NCBI RefSeq assembly: GCF_018614915.1
Contig: NZ_JAGGNU010000031.1
Coordinates: 1-45,612 of the forward strand
Origin: Variovorax paradoxus
GTDB lineage: Bacteria; Pseudomonadota; Gammaproteobacteria; Burkholderiales; Burkholderiaceae_C
Reading direction: 5' to 3'
DNA length: 45,612 bases
Positions 37,595 through 45,612 of the stretch are shown here, piece after piece; position 1 is the first letter of the stretch; every line of letters begins with the position of its first letter. The notes beneath the pieces were generated by a model, which searched no databases, was not told where the DNA came from, and worked only from the letters and a program-made list of their open reading frames with translations. Both the position numbers and the translations under genes were made by a program.

Positions 37595-38542
37595 TCACGA
37601 GCCGAGCGTCAGCGTCCCCGCGGCAAACCGGTTGATGTTGTCGAAGGCAATGCCGAAATAGCGCTCGTAGTTGTCGCGCTCGACATAGCCGATGTGCGGC
37701 GTGCACAGCGCGTTCGGCAGGTGCAGCAGCGGATGTTCGGCGCCGCGCACGGGTTCTTCCTCGAACACGTCGATGGCCGCGAAGCCGGGGCGGCCCAGCA
37801 TCAGCGCGCGCTCGAGCGCACCGGCGGCGACCAGCTCGGCACGGCTGGTGTTCACGAGCAAGGCGCTGGTCTTCATGCGGCCGAGGTCCTCGTCCGTGAC
37901 CACACCCCAGGTGTGCTCGCTGAGCCGTACATGCAGGCTGACGACGTCGCTCTCGGCGAAGAAGGCTTCGCGCGAAGGCGCCACCTCGAAACCGTCGGCG
38001 CGGGCCGCCGCTGTCGAGCCTTCGCGCCCCCACACCCAGACCTTCATGCCGAACACGCGGCCGTAGGCAGCCACCTGGCGGCCGATGCGCCCATAGCTCC
38101 ACACGCCCAGGCGCTGTCCGCCGAGCTGCTGGCCCAGGTGGCCTTGCCACCGGCCCTGGCGCAGGCGCGTGGCTTCGTCGACCAGGTGGCGGCGGCTGGC
38201 CAAGGTCAGCGCCCAGGTCAGCTCGGCCGTGGCGGAACCGGCGCCGCTGCCTTCCGCCACCACCACGCCGCGGGCCGCGCAGGCCGCGAGGTCCACGTGG
38301 CCCGCCAGCTTGCCGGTCTGGCTGATGAGGCGCAGCTTCGGCAGGCGGTCGAGCAGCGCGGCGTCGATGCGCGTGCGCTCGCGCGTGAGCACGATCGCCT
38401 CGGCATCGGCAAAACGGGCGGTGAGTTCGTCGGTGCTCTTCACCGTGTCGTTGAAGATGCGGACCTCGTGGCCGTCGAGCTTGGCGAAGCAGGCCAGCGT
38501 GCGAACGCAGTCCTGGTAGTCGTCGGGGATCACGATGCGCAT
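37595..38542 (-). CDS. D-2-hydroxyacid dehydrogenase
   Basis: A 315-residue NAD(P)-dependent dehydrogenase of the D-isomer 2-hydroxyacid family. The nucleotide-binding stretch is LGVWSYGRIGRQVAAYGRVFG, with the catalytic Arg in NTSRAELV, the Glu in EEEPV and the His in TPHIGY. It interconverts 2-oxo and 2-hydroxy acids; the specific substrate is unknown. The ATG at 38542 is preferred over a 19-codon extension. It is the last gene of the minus-strand catabolic operon, 14 bases behind the second Bug receptor. Confidence 0.88.
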   Translation of the reverse strand: MRIVIPDDYQDCVRTLACFAKLDGHEVRIFNDTVKSTDELTARFADAEAIVLTRERTRIDAALLDRLPKLRLISQTGKLAGHVDLAACAARGVVVAEGSGAGSATAELTWALTLASRRHLVDEATRLRQGRWQGHLGQQLGGQRLGVWSYGRIGRQVAAYGRVFGMKVWVWGREGSTAAARADGFEVAPSREAFFAESDVVSLHVRLSEHTWGVVTDEDLGRMKTSALLVNTSRAELVAAGALERALMLGRPGFAAIDVFEEEPVRGAEHPLLHLPNALCTPHIGYVERDNYERYFGIAFDNINRFAAGTLTLGS

Positions 38543-38556
38543 GGCGGGCCGGTCCT

Positions 38557-39528
38557 TCACTGCAGCGTGATGTTCAGTTGCAAAACGGTGCGCTTCCACA
38601 GCGCCAGGTCGTCGCGCACCAGTGCCGCGAATTCGGCCGGCGGCATGCCGCCGGGCTCGATGCCCTGGGCCTCGAAGATCTCGCGCACCTCCTGCGTGTC
38701 GAGCGCGCGCTTCACTTCCGTGTAGAGCCGCTGCATGACCGGCGCCGGCGTGCCGCCCTTCAGCAGCAGGCCATACCAGCCATGCACGTCGAAGCCGGGA
38801 TAGCCTTGCTCGGCCACGGTCGGTACCTCGGGCAGGCCCGCGAAGCGCGACTTGGGCGCCACCGCGAGCGCGCGCAGCTTGCCTGCCTTGATCTGTGCGA
38901 GCGCCGAACTCATGTCGAGGAACATGAACTGGATCTGGCCGCCGAGCAGGTCCTGCACCGCCGGGCCGGCGCCGCGGTAGGGCACGTGGGTCGCGCGGAT
39001 GCCGGCGCGCTGCGCGAACAGCGCGCCGCCCAGGTGCGCCGAGGTGCCGTTGCCCGAGGAGCCGTAGGAGAGGCTGTCGGGCTTCGCCTTGGCCATCGAG
39101 ACCAAGTCCTGCAAAGTCTTCGCGGGGAAGTCCGGCCGCACCACCACGGCGTGCGGGATGAAGCCCACGACCGTGAGCGGCGCGAAGTCGCGCAGCGTGT
39201 CGAAAGGGTAATTGGCCATCAGCGCCGGATTGGTGACCGCAAGAATCGAGGGAAACACCATCGTGTAGCCGTCGGCCGGCCCGCGCGCGACTTCGCTCAT
39301 GCCGATCACGCCACCGCCGCCGGGCTTGTTGTCGACGATCACCGGCTGCCCCAGGCTGGCCGTCATGTTCTTGCCGATGGCGCGCGCCATCAGGTCGGTC
39401 GGGCCACCGGCCGCGAAGGGTACGACGATGCGGATGGGCTTGGAGGGAAAGGCCTGCGCGCCGGCGAGCGGCGGCAGCGCGGCGAGCGCGAGGCCGGCGG
39501 TGAAGTGGCGGCGCGAGATGCGGTCCAT
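38557..39528 (-). CDS. Bug-family extracytoplasmic solute-binding receptor (TctC-like)
   Basis: A 323-residue periplasmic receptor of the Bug/TctC family. A twin-Arg-like signal (RISRRHFTAGLALAALPPLAGAQA split) precedes AFPSKPIRIVVPFAAGGPTDLMAR, the family hallmark. VDNKPGGGGVIG and THVPYRGAGPAVQDLLGGQI follow. Bug proteins bind carboxylates or small amides. No TctA/TctB permease genes lie nearby. It lies between the NDP-forming acyl-CoA synthetase and the 2-hydroxyacid dehydrogenase. Confidence 0.92.
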   Translation of the reverse strand: MDRISRRHFTAGLALAALPPLAGAQAFPSKPIRIVVPFAAGGPTDLMARAIGKNMTASLGQPVIVDNKPGGGGVIGMSEVARGPADGYTMVFPSILAVTNPALMANYPFDTLRDFAPLTVVGFIPHAVVVRPDFPAKTLQDLVSMAKAKPDSLSYGSSGNGTSAHLGGALFAQRAGIRATHVPYRGAGPAVQDLLGGQIQFMFLDMSSALAQIKAGKLRALAVAPKSRFAGLPEVPTVAEQGYPGFDVHGWYGLLLKGGTPAPVMQRLYTEVKRALDTQEVREIFEAQGIEPGGMPPAEFAALVRDDLALWKRTVLQLNITLQ

Positions 39529-39553
39529 GTTGTCTCCTTTGTTGTCGATTCGA

Positions 39554-41641
39554 TCAGGGGGCCAGCACGGCCACGCCGTCGGCGGCGCGCACGCCCTGGC
39601 CGCGCGGCAGCACGAAGATCGGATTGATCTCCGCTTCGAGCAGCCGGTCGCCGAGCGCCGCCGCCATCTGCGAGAAGCAGACGATGGCCGAGACCAGCGC
39701 CTCGACGTCGCACATGGGACGGCCCCGAAAACCGTCGAGCAGCGGCCAGGTCTTGAGCTCGCGCACCAGTGCCAGGGCCTCTTCGCGCGACAGGCCGCCG
39801 GGCGGCAGCATCCGGAGCGTCGTGTCCTTCAGCAGCTCGGCCGTGACGCCGCCCATGCCGAGCAGCACGGCGCAGCCGAGCGGGTCGCGATGAAAGCCCA
39901 GGATGAGCTCGACGCCGCCGCGCACCATCTCCTGCACCAGGAACTGCCGAGGCCGCATGCCGGTGCGCGACTCGACCTCGCCGACCATGCATTCGAGTCG
40001 CGCGCCGATCTGCTCGGCGCCGACGTCGACGGCCACGCCCCCGACATCGCTCTTGTGCGTGATCTCGGACGACAGGATCTTCAGCACCACCGCGCCGCCG
40101 AGTTCTTCTGCCGCCTGCACCGCTTGTTCCGCGCCGGAAACGATGTGCTCGCGCACGCAGGGCACGCCGAAGCGTGCGAACAGCTGCTTGGCCTGCGCTT
40201 CGTCGAGCGATCCGCGGGGCAGGTCGTCGACAGGTATCGGCGCGGACAGCGCGGAAGCGGCGGCGGGTGCGACCCACAGCGCGCGCTCGCGCATCGCGGC
40301 CAGCGCACTGGTGCAGCTCTCGGGCGCCATGAAGGCCGGCACGCCGCGCTGGTTGAGCAGGCTCGCGATGCCGGGCGCATGCGGGCTCACGAAAGCGAGC
40401 AGGGGCTTGTCGCTGCCGGGCAGGCTTGCATGGATCGCGTCGGCCATCAAATCCGGCATCGCGAGGCCCGAGGAGCCGACGATCACGACCACCGCGTCGT
40501 AGGACGGGCTCGCGAGCAGCGCCTTGATCGCGCCGCGCAACAGTGCGGGCTGCAGGCCGGCGAGCGTGACGTCGATCGGATTGCGGTCGAGCACCGCATG
40601 CTCGCCCGACTGGAGCGCGCGCAAGGCCGCGGCCGTCGCCGCATCCGGTGCCGGTGTCTCGAAGCCCGCAGTGCCGAGGCTGTCGGCCACCAGCGTGCCG
40701 GCGCCGCCGGTCGAGGTGAGCACCGCCACGCGGCGCCCGTGCGGCACGCGCGCCGTCGCCAGCGCCGCCGGAATGTCGAGCAGGTCGGCAAAGCTCTGCG
40801 CGCGGATCGCGCCGACCTCGCGGAACAGCGCGTCGTACATGCGGTCCGCGCCGGCCAGCGCGCCGGTGTGCGACACGGCTGCCGTGGCGCCGGCCTCGGA
40901 GCGGCCGACCTTGAACACCACCACCGGCTTGCCCTTCTGCGCCGCCTTCAATGCCGCCGCGCGGAACTTCGCGGGATTTCGCAGGCCCTCCATGTAGAGC
41001 GCGATCACCGAAGTCGCCTCGTCATCGGCGAGGTGATCGACGAAATCCGCCAGGTCCAGGTCGACCTCGTTGCTGGTGGAGACGAGTTTCGACAGGCCGA
41101 TGCCGCGCGCCGCCGCACGCGAGAGCAGGGCGCCCAGGATGCCGCCGCTTTGCGAGACCACGCCGATATGACCGGCCTCGAAGCCTTCCATCTCGAGCGC
41201 ACCGGTCGCCGATAGCGTGATGTTGTCGGTGAGGTTGACCAGGCCGATGGTGTTGGGGCCGAGGATGCGCATGCTGCCCGCAGCCTCCAGCAGCTGCTGC
41301 TGGCGGCGCGCGCCTTCTTCGCCGACCTCGGTGTAGCCGCTGGCCAGCACGATGGCGGCCGAGGTGCCGCGCGCCGCGAGTTCGCGCACGGCCTCGTGCG
41401 CACGCTCCGCGCCCAGCAGCACGATGCCGACTTCGGGTGCCTCGGGCAGCGATTGCACGTCGGGATAGCTCTTCAAGCCGCCTATCTCGGCGGCACGCGG
41501 ATTCACCGGATAGATCACGCCCTTGAAGCCGTGCTTGGTAAGGTAGGCGACCGGCCGGCCGGCGGTCTTGGCCGGATCGGCCGAGGCGCCGATCACCGCG
41601 ACACTGCGCGGCTTGAGGAGGCGCGCGATCGCGTCGTTCAT
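39554..41641 (-). CDS. NDP-forming acyl-CoA synthetase (acetate-CoA ligase family)
   Basis: A 695-residue protein with the ADP-forming acetyl-CoA synthetase architecture. The N-terminal CoA-binding domain has SVAVIGASADPAKTAGRPV, then a succinyl-CoA-synthetase-like domain (GHIGVVSQSGGILGALLS, the phosphohistidine in AAVSHTGALAGADRMYDALF), and a C-terminal ATP-grasp domain (VLKILSSEITHKSDVGGV, LVQEMVRGGVELILGF). It makes an acyl-CoA from a carboxylate and ATP or the reverse. ATG 41641 overlaps the hydratase stop. With two Bug receptors it points to uptake and CoA activation of an organic acid. Confidence 0.9.
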   Translation of the reverse strand: MNDAIARLLKPRSVAVIGASADPAKTAGRPVAYLTKHGFKGVIYPVNPRAAEIGGLKSYPDVQSLPEAPEVGIVLLGAERAHEAVRELAARGTSAAIVLASGYTEVGEEGARRQQQLLEAAGSMRILGPNTIGLVNLTDNITLSATGALEMEGFEAGHIGVVSQSGGILGALLSRAAARGIGLSKLVSTSNEVDLDLADFVDHLADDEATSVIALYMEGLRNPAKFRAAALKAAQKGKPVVVFKVGRSEAGATAAVSHTGALAGADRMYDALFREVGAIRAQSFADLLDIPAALATARVPHGRRVAVLTSTGGAGTLVADSLGTAGFETPAPDAATAAALRALQSGEHAVLDRNPIDVTLAGLQPALLRGAIKALLASPSYDAVVVIVGSSGLAMPDLMADAIHASLPGSDKPLLAFVSPHAPGIASLLNQRGVPAFMAPESCTSALAAMRERALWVAPAAASALSAPIPVDDLPRGSLDEAQAKQLFARFGVPCVREHIVSGAEQAVQAAEELGGAVVLKILSSEITHKSDVGGVAVDVGAEQIGARLECMVGEVESRTGMRPRQFLVQEMVRGGVELILGFHRDPLGCAVLLGMGGVTAELLKDTTLRMLPPGGLSREEALALVRELKTWPLLDGFRGRPMCDVEALVSAIVCFSQMAAALGDRLLEAEINPIFVLPRGQGVRAADGVAVLAP

Positions 41642-42450
41642 GCCGATTTCTCCTTGCTGCCGGCGTTCAGGAAGGCCAGCACCGCATCGCGATGTTCCTG
41701 CGTCGTGTAGCAGATGCCCTGCGCCTGGCTGCCCTGCGCGAAGACCTGCTCGGCCGGCAGCTCGAAGCTCTGGTCGATGATCGACTTGCCGAGCGCGAGC
41801 GCAGCCGCCGAGCCCTGCGACAGCTCGCACGCCCAGGCCGTGGCTTCGTCCAGCAGCGCCCCGGGCCGGGCGAGCCGATCGGCGATACCGAGCTGCAGCG
41901 CCTCGGCCGCCTCGACCTTGCGACCGGTGAAGATCAATTGCTTGGCGCGCGACAGGCCCACGCGCCGCGGCAGGAAGTACATGCCGCCGCCATCGGGAAT
42001 CAGCCCGCGCTTGATGTAGCTCCAGGCAAAGCTGGCCTCTTCCGACGCGATGACGAAATCGCAGGCCAGCGCCATGTCGGCGCCCAGTCCGTTGGCCGAG
42101 CCGTTGACCGCCGCGATCACCGGCTTCGGCATCGTGTGCAGCAGCGCGATCGAGTGGTGCACGCGCTGCTGCCGCGTCCAGCCGTTGAAGCCGATCTCGC
42201 CGGCCGGCGCGTCCATGCGCCGCTGCATGCCGGCCACGTCGCCGCCAGCGCAGAAGCCCTTGCCCTTGCCAGTCAGGACGAGCGCGCGGATCTTCGCGTC
42301 CGCGGCCACCTGCTCGAGCGCGGTGATGAGATCGCTGCGCATCGCGTCGCTGATGGCGTTGCGCTTCTCGGGGCGATTCAGCGTGAGGATGGCGATGCCG
42401 GCCTCGACCTTCAGTTCGATCTGGGTGGGTGTAGGGGTGGTGGTGTTCAT
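41638..42450 (-). CDS. Enoyl-CoA hydratase/isomerase family protein
   Basis: A 270-residue crotonase-fold protein. It has the oxyanion-hole pattern GFCAGGDVAGM and NGSANGLGADMALACDFV, and the helix FAWSYIKRGLIPDGGGMYFLPRRVG. The second catalytic Glu of classical hydratases is Asp (IPDGGG), which also occurs in other crotonases, so the reaction may be a different isomerisation or hydration. Its stop overlaps the acyl-CoA synthetase start (ATGA). It starts 10 bases before the end of the first Bug receptor gene. Confidence 0.9.
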   Translation of the reverse strand: MNTTTPTPTQIELKVEAGIAILTLNRPEKRNAISDAMRSDLITALEQVAADAKIRALVLTGKGKGFCAGGDVAGMQRRMDAPAGEIGFNGWTRQQRVHHSIALLHTMPKPVIAAVNGSANGLGADMALACDFVIASEEASFAWSYIKRGLIPDGGGMYFLPRRVGLSRAKQLIFTGRKVEAAEALQLGIADRLARPGALLDEATAWACELSQGSAAALALGKSIIDQSFELPAEQVFAQGSQAQGICYTTQEHRDAVLAFLNAGSKEKSA

Positions 42451-42460
42451 GCTGCTCTCT

Positions 42461-43426
42461 TCAATCCGCTGTGATGTTTCCGTCCTTGACGACCTTGCGC
42501 CAACGCACTTCCTCGGCCCTCACATAGCGCGCGAGCTCCTCCGGCGCGCCGACGTCGACGGCCAGGCCTTCCGACTGGGTTTGCTTCACGAAGGCCTCGG
42601 CCTTCACCGCGCGGCGCACCGCGGCGTTCAGGCGCTCGACCACCTCCTTCGGCGTGCCGGCCGCGGCATAGAGGCCGTACCAGCTCTCCGCCGCGTAGCC
42701 GGGCACGCCGGCTTCGGCGAGCGTGGGAACGCCTGCATAGGCCGGCGAGCGGTGCGCCGTGGTCACCGCCAGCGCCCGCATCTTTCCCGCGCTGACGAAG
42801 GGCCGCGCGGCGGCTGCGGTGGCGAACATCATGTCGACCTGGCCGCCGAGCAGATCGGTCATCGCCGGCCCTGCGCCGCGGTACGGCACGTGGGTGATGT
42901 CCACCTTGGCCAGGCTCTTGAACAGCTCGCCCGCCAAGTGCGCCGAGGTGCCGTTGCCTTGCGAGGCGAAGGTCAGCGTGCCGGGCTTGGCCTTGGCCGC
43001 GGCGACCAGCTCCGCCACCGTCTTGTAGGGCCGGTCGGCGCGCACCACCAGCACGTTGGGCGAGATGCCGATCAGCGCGACCGGCGCGAAGGCGCGGTCG
43101 GTGTCGTAGGGCAGCTTCGGCTGCAGCGCCGGATTGACGGCGTGCGCGAAGGTGGCCATCACCAGCATGTAGCCGTCGGGCGCGCTCTTGGCGACCGCGT
43201 CGGTGCCGATGATGGTGCCGGCACCCGGCTTGTTGTCGACGATGACGGGCTGGCCCAGCGCTTCGGCCATGCCGATGCCGAGCGAGCGCGTGATGGCATC
43301 GGTGCCGCCGCCGGGCGCGAAGGGCACGATGATGCGCAGCGGCTTGTCGGGAAAGGCGGCGAGGGCCGGCGATGCAGCGAGCGCCGCCAGCGCGAGCGCT
43401 GTGGCGAGGCGAAGGAATCCACGCAT
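42461..43426 (-). CDS. Bug-family extracytoplasmic solute-binding receptor (TctC-like)
   Basis: A 321-residue receptor with a Sec signal peptide (MRGFLRLATALALAALAASP, ALA). It has AAFPDKPLRIIVPFAPGGGTDAITR, VDNKPGAGTIIGTDAV and THVPYRGAGPAMTDLLGGQVDMMF. It is a clear paralogue of the second receptor of the operon, so the two may bind related acids. It is the first gene of the operon and divergent from the IclR gene, with 118 bases between their starts. Confidence 0.92.
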   Translation of the reverse strand: MRGFLRLATALALAALAASPALAAFPDKPLRIIVPFAPGGGTDAITRSLGIGMAEALGQPVIVDNKPGAGTIIGTDAVAKSAPDGYMLVMATFAHAVNPALQPKLPYDTDRAFAPVALIGISPNVLVVRADRPYKTVAELVAAAKAKPGTLTFASQGNGTSAHLAGELFKSLAKVDITHVPYRGAGPAMTDLLGGQVDMMFATAAAARPFVSAGKMRALAVTTAHRSPAYAGVPTLAEAGVPGYAAESWYGLYAAAGTPKEVVERLNAAVRRAVKAEAFVKQTQSEGLAVDVGAPEELARYVRAEEVRWRKVVKDGNITAD

Positions 43427-43497
43427 GAATGTCTCTCTCTTTCTGGTGAACCGACAGGCCCGCAGCTTAGGACGCATACTCCGCGGGCGCACCCCGC

Positions 43498-43518
43498 CAA
43501 TTCCACTGAATGGAATTG
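43498..43518. promoter_or_regulatory. Candidate IclR-type operator palindrome
   Basis: A perfect inverted repeat CAATTCCA-CTGAA-TGGAATTG lies in the gap between the divergent IclR gene and the Bug-receptor operon, 27 bases before the IclR start. IclR-type boxes in E. coli have a TTCCA/TGGAA core of similar shape. It would allow one protein to control both directions; binding is inferred. Confidence 0.6.
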
Positions 43519-43544
43519 AATCGCCGGGTGCAAGGAGACTTCGA

Positions 43545-44306
43545 ATGGCGACAGCACCCAACCGCTCCCTCGAGCGCGGCATCGAGATCCTGCGGGCCTT
43601 CCGGCCCGGCTCCGCGCTGCTCGGCAATGGCGAGCTCGCGGAGCGCACCGGCCTGGCGCCGGCCACCGTGAGCCGGCTCACGCAGACGCTGGTGGGCGCC
43701 GGCCTGCTCGAACACGACCGGCCGGCCCGCGCCTACCGGCTGGCGGCGCCGGTGCTGAGCTTTGCGCATGCCATGCGCACCGGCTCCACCGTGCTGCAGG
43801 TGGCCGCGCCGCGGATGCGTGCGCTCGCGGAGAAGCTGCGCATCAATGTCGGCCTGGCGGTCGCCGATCGCGGCGAGATGCTGTACCTCGAATCGATCCG
43901 CTACAACAAGAAGGCCGCGCTGCGCAGCGTGGTGAGCGGCCAGCGCGTGCCGATCGAGCTCACCTCGCTCGGCCGTGCCTGGCTGGCCGTGGCGTCCGAG
44001 GCGCGGCGCGCCGAACTGTTCGCCGAGTTCGAAGCGCGCCGCAGCGATTGGCCGCGTCTTAGCAAGGAGATCGGCAAGGCCATCGAGAACGTGCGCCGGC
44101 GCGGCTGGTGCGCGGCCTCGTGGCAACCCGAGATCGTCGCGGTGGCCACGCCGCTGGTGCTGGAGAACGCGCGCGTGCACGTGCTCAATGCCAGCGTGTC
44201 CACGACCGAGCCGGCGAACGAGGTCGCGCTCGAACTGAGTGCACCCCTGCTGGCGCTCGGCGAGCAGATCGGTGCGGCATTCCGGAATACGCCGCTTGCC
44301 AGATGA
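43545..44306 (+). CDS. IclR-family transcriptional regulator
   Basis: A 253-residue regulator with an N-terminal winged HTH (SLERGIEILRAF, LAERTGLAPATVSRLTQTL, about 1-70) and a C-terminal effector-binding domain with the YLESIRYNKKAALRSVVSGQ and PIELTSLGRAWLAV segments. IclR proteins control catabolism of carboxylates. AAGGAGACTTCGAATG gives a good ribosome-binding site ahead of ATG 43545. It is divergent from the five-gene operon and probably controls it. Confidence 0.92.
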   Translation: MATAPNRSLERGIEILRAFRPGSALLGNGELAERTGLAPATVSRLTQTLVGAGLLEHDRPARAYRLAAPVLSFAHAMRTGSTVLQVAAPRMRALAEKLRINVGLAVADRGEMLYLESIRYNKKAALRSVVSGQRVPIELTSLGRAWLAVASEARRAELFAEFEARRSDWPRLSKEIGKAIENVRRRGWCAASWQPEIVAVATPLVLENARVHVLNASVSTTEPANEVALELSAPLLALGEQIGAAFRNTPLAR

Positions 44307-44395
44307 TGGCCGGCGCCGCGGCCGCGGCAACAGGCGGAGGTACCGCTCGGCCTTGCAGGCCCGGGCCAAGCAGGGCGTGCTCCTGGGCGGCCCGT

Positions 44396-44704
44396 CTAGC
44401 GGGCCGCCTCGATCTGGGTGATGGTGAACTTTCCGTCGATCTTCTCGGCCTGGAAGCGGACCTTGTCGCCGGCCTGCACCTTGTCGAGCAGGGTGTCGTC
44501 CTTCACCTGAAAAACCATCGTCATGCCGGGCATGTCGAGCTTCTTCAGGGGGCCGTGCTTGAGCGTGAGCTTCCTGCTGTCCTTGTCGATCTTGCGGACT
44601 TCGCCCTCGGCGAATTCCGCATCCTTGCCGGACTGGGCCAGGGCCGTGCCCGAAAGCGCCAGCGCGGCGCAGCAGGCGATGAAAGCAGTGCGAATGTCGA
44701 TCAT
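44396..44704 (-). CDS. CusF-like periplasmic copper-binding protein
   Basis: A 102-residue exported protein with a signal peptide (hydrophobic stretch CCAALALSGTALA before QSG). The small beta-barrel CusF domain has EVRKIDKDSRKLTLKHGPLK and MPGMTMVFQV. The His and the two Met of the CusF copper site are present. The Trp that stacks on Cu(I) in E. coli CusF is Met here (MPGMTM), as in many homologues. It binds Cu(I)/Ag(I). It follows the cupredoxin gene by 16 bases. Confidence 0.9.
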   Translation of the reverse strand: MIDIRTAFIACCAALALSGTALAQSGKDAEFAEGEVRKIDKDSRKLTLKHGPLKKLDMPGMTMVFQVKDDTLLDKVQAGDKVRFQAEKIDGKFTITQIEAAR

Positions 44705-44720
44705 GTGAATCCTTTCGAAG

Positions 44721-45191
44721 TTACCTGGCGATGTGCACGGCGCCTTTCATGCCGGCGTCGTAGTGGCCCGGCTGCAGGCAGGCGAAGTCGACCTTGCCGG
44801 CGCTCGTGAATTGCCAGACGACTTCGCCGGTCTTGCCGGCTTCGAGCGTCACCATGTTCGGATCGGCGTGCTCCATCTCCGGGTTCTTCTTCATCAGCTC
44901 GTAGTGCTCCTTCAGTTCCTTCTCCGTGCCGAGCACCAGCTCGTGCTTGAGCTTGCCGGAGTTGGTGACCACGAGGCGCACGGTCTCGCCGCGCTTCACG
45001 TTGATGCTGGAGGGGTTGAAGCGCATGTTGTCCGTCATGTCGACATGGACGGTGCGTGTCGCCTGGGCCGCGACGCCGGGCTTGCCGATCGCGTCGCCGT
45101 GGCCGCCGGCATGGGTGCCGGCGGCCCAGGCGCCCGTACAGGCCAGGGCGATCAGTGCTGCGAAGGCGGTACTGCCAACGAGGTTCTTCAT
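44721..45191 (-). CDS. Exported cupredoxin domain protein
   Basis: A 156-residue periplasmic protein with a signal peptide (cleavage near AWA-AGTH). Its cupredoxin domain has the type 1 copper ligands: His in SGKLKHELVLG, Cys in DFACLQPGHYDAGM, followed by the His and Met. The mature N-terminus has several His residues (THAGGHGD) that may add metal binding. It may shuttle or buffer copper. It lies between the multicopper oxidase and CusF, all on the minus strand. Confidence 0.9.
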   Translation of the reverse strand: MKNLVGSTAFAALIALACTGAWAAGTHAGGHGDAIGKPGVAAQATRTVHVDMTDNMRFNPSSINVKRGETVRLVVTNSGKLKHELVLGTEKELKEHYELMKKNPEMEHADPNMVTLEAGKTGEVVWQFTSAGKVDFACLQPGHYDAGMKGAVHIAR

Positions 45192-45224
45192 GAGTTTCCT
45201 TGGGGGTGAAGGGTGAACAAAAGA

Positions 45225-45612
45225 TCAATGGCCCGAATGGCCGTGGGCGGGTTTGCGAATCTGCACTTCGATGTTCCGGGCCGGCGTGTTTCGCGCGGGC
45301 ATGGCAGCCGCGCCGGCGCCGCGTGCGCGCGGCGCCTCGGGCAGCTGCCCGTCGAACTCGTAGGCCACCGTGCCTTGCGGGTGCTTGAACCAGCCGGGAT
45401 TGGCGTAGTCGCCGGGCTTTTGTTCCTTGCGCACCTTGACGACGCTGAACATGCCGCCCATCTCGACCGAGCCGAAAGGCCCTTCGCCGCCCATCATCGG
45501 CGCGGTGTTGTCGGGCAGCGGCATCTCCATCTCGGTCATGTCGGCCATGCCGCGTTCGCCCATCACCATGTAGTCCGGCACCAGCTTCGCGATCTTCTTC
45601 ACCATGTCCTGG
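45225..45612 (-). CDS. Multicopper oxidase, C-terminal part (cut by window edge)
   Basis: The reading frame enters from the right edge and ends at 45225; 128 codons are visible. The sequence MVMGERGMADMTEMEMPLPD, then GGEGPFGSVEMGGMFSVVKV, and PGWFKHPQGTVAYEF matches the end of proteobacterial CopA-type multicopper oxidases, including a Met-rich stretch likely to bind Cu(I). These oxidise Cu(I) in the periplasm. The copper-centre residues lie outside the window. It is upstream of the cupredoxin and CusF genes in one operon. Confidence 0.88.
   Translation of the reverse strand, partial: QDMVKKIAKLVPDYMVMGERGMADMTEMEMPLPDNTAPMMGGEGPFGSVEMGGMFSVVKVRKEQKPGDYANPGWFKHPQGTVAYEFDGQLPEAPRARGAGAAAMPARNTPARNIEVQIRKPAHGHSGH

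Noticed and set aside
25034..37600. Genomic island with direct-repeat ends matching the tRNA-Asp 3' end
   Set aside because: I looked for a copy of the tRNA-Asp 3' end near 37.6 kb and found none, and no integrase is present, so the boundaries are not shown.

Overview
The window is high-GC DNA from a betaproteobacterium, most likely Comamonadaceae and Variovorax-like. This rests on the gene content: RF2 with a programmed frameshift, a long-form argG, a folC-dedD-cvpA-purF-metZ run, Bug-family solute receptors without permeases, and short dispersed intergenic repeats. The genus is inferred, not shown.

Layout. 1-2.85 kb is accessory: the 3' end of an IS91-type transposase, a stretch with no recognisable gene, and an alpha/beta-hydrolase fused to a class III nucleotide cyclase. 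2.85-8.6 kb (minus strand) is a tight housekeeping operon, prfB-HAD phosphatase-pepN-fbp, followed by tRNA-Thr. 8.6-25.1 kb is core: hydrolase, aldo/keto reductase, plsY, RidA, a retropepsin-like protease, yajQ, murB with a coupled glycine-rich protein, ppnP-argG, an exported protein, an ArsC-like protein, folC-dedD-cvpA-purF-metZ-gltX, then tRNA-Ala, tRNA-Glu and tRNA-Asp.

25.1-37.6 kb looks accessory again. It starts with a decayed receiver-domain fragment just behind tRNA-Asp, then a LysR regulator, a FAD-linked oxidoreductase with a damaged 5' end and a hotdog thioesterase. The most interesting part is a collinear operon (28.5-37.6 kb): AEC-type transporter, Fe(II)/2-oxoglutarate oxygenase, HD-like protein of unknown function, membrane fatty-acid desaturase, acyl carrier protein, cyclopropane-synthase-like methyltransferase, a cytochrome P450 fused to a thioesterase, and a fatty acyl-AMP ligase. 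Read together, the ligase would load a fatty acid on the carrier protein, four or more tailoring enzymes would desaturate, methylate or cyclopropanate and oxygenate it, the thioesterase would release it, and the transporter could export it. There is no NRPS or PKS module. I cannot match this set to a characterised pathway.

37.6-44.3 kb is a catabolic operon under a divergent IclR regulator: two Bug receptors, an enoyl-CoA hydratase, an NDP-forming acyl-CoA synthetase and a D-2-hydroxyacid dehydrogenase. A palindromic operator candidate lies in the divergent gap. 44.4 kb to the end is a copper operon: multicopper oxidase (cut by the window edge), cupredoxin and CusF-like protein.

Non-coding structure of note: three copies of a ~90 bp hairpin repeat, each a few bases after a stop codon and in the same orientation relative to the upstream gene; a ~170 bp near-perfect palindrome between cvpA and purF; and tRNA promoters whose -10 boxes abut or overlap the preceding gene's stop codon.
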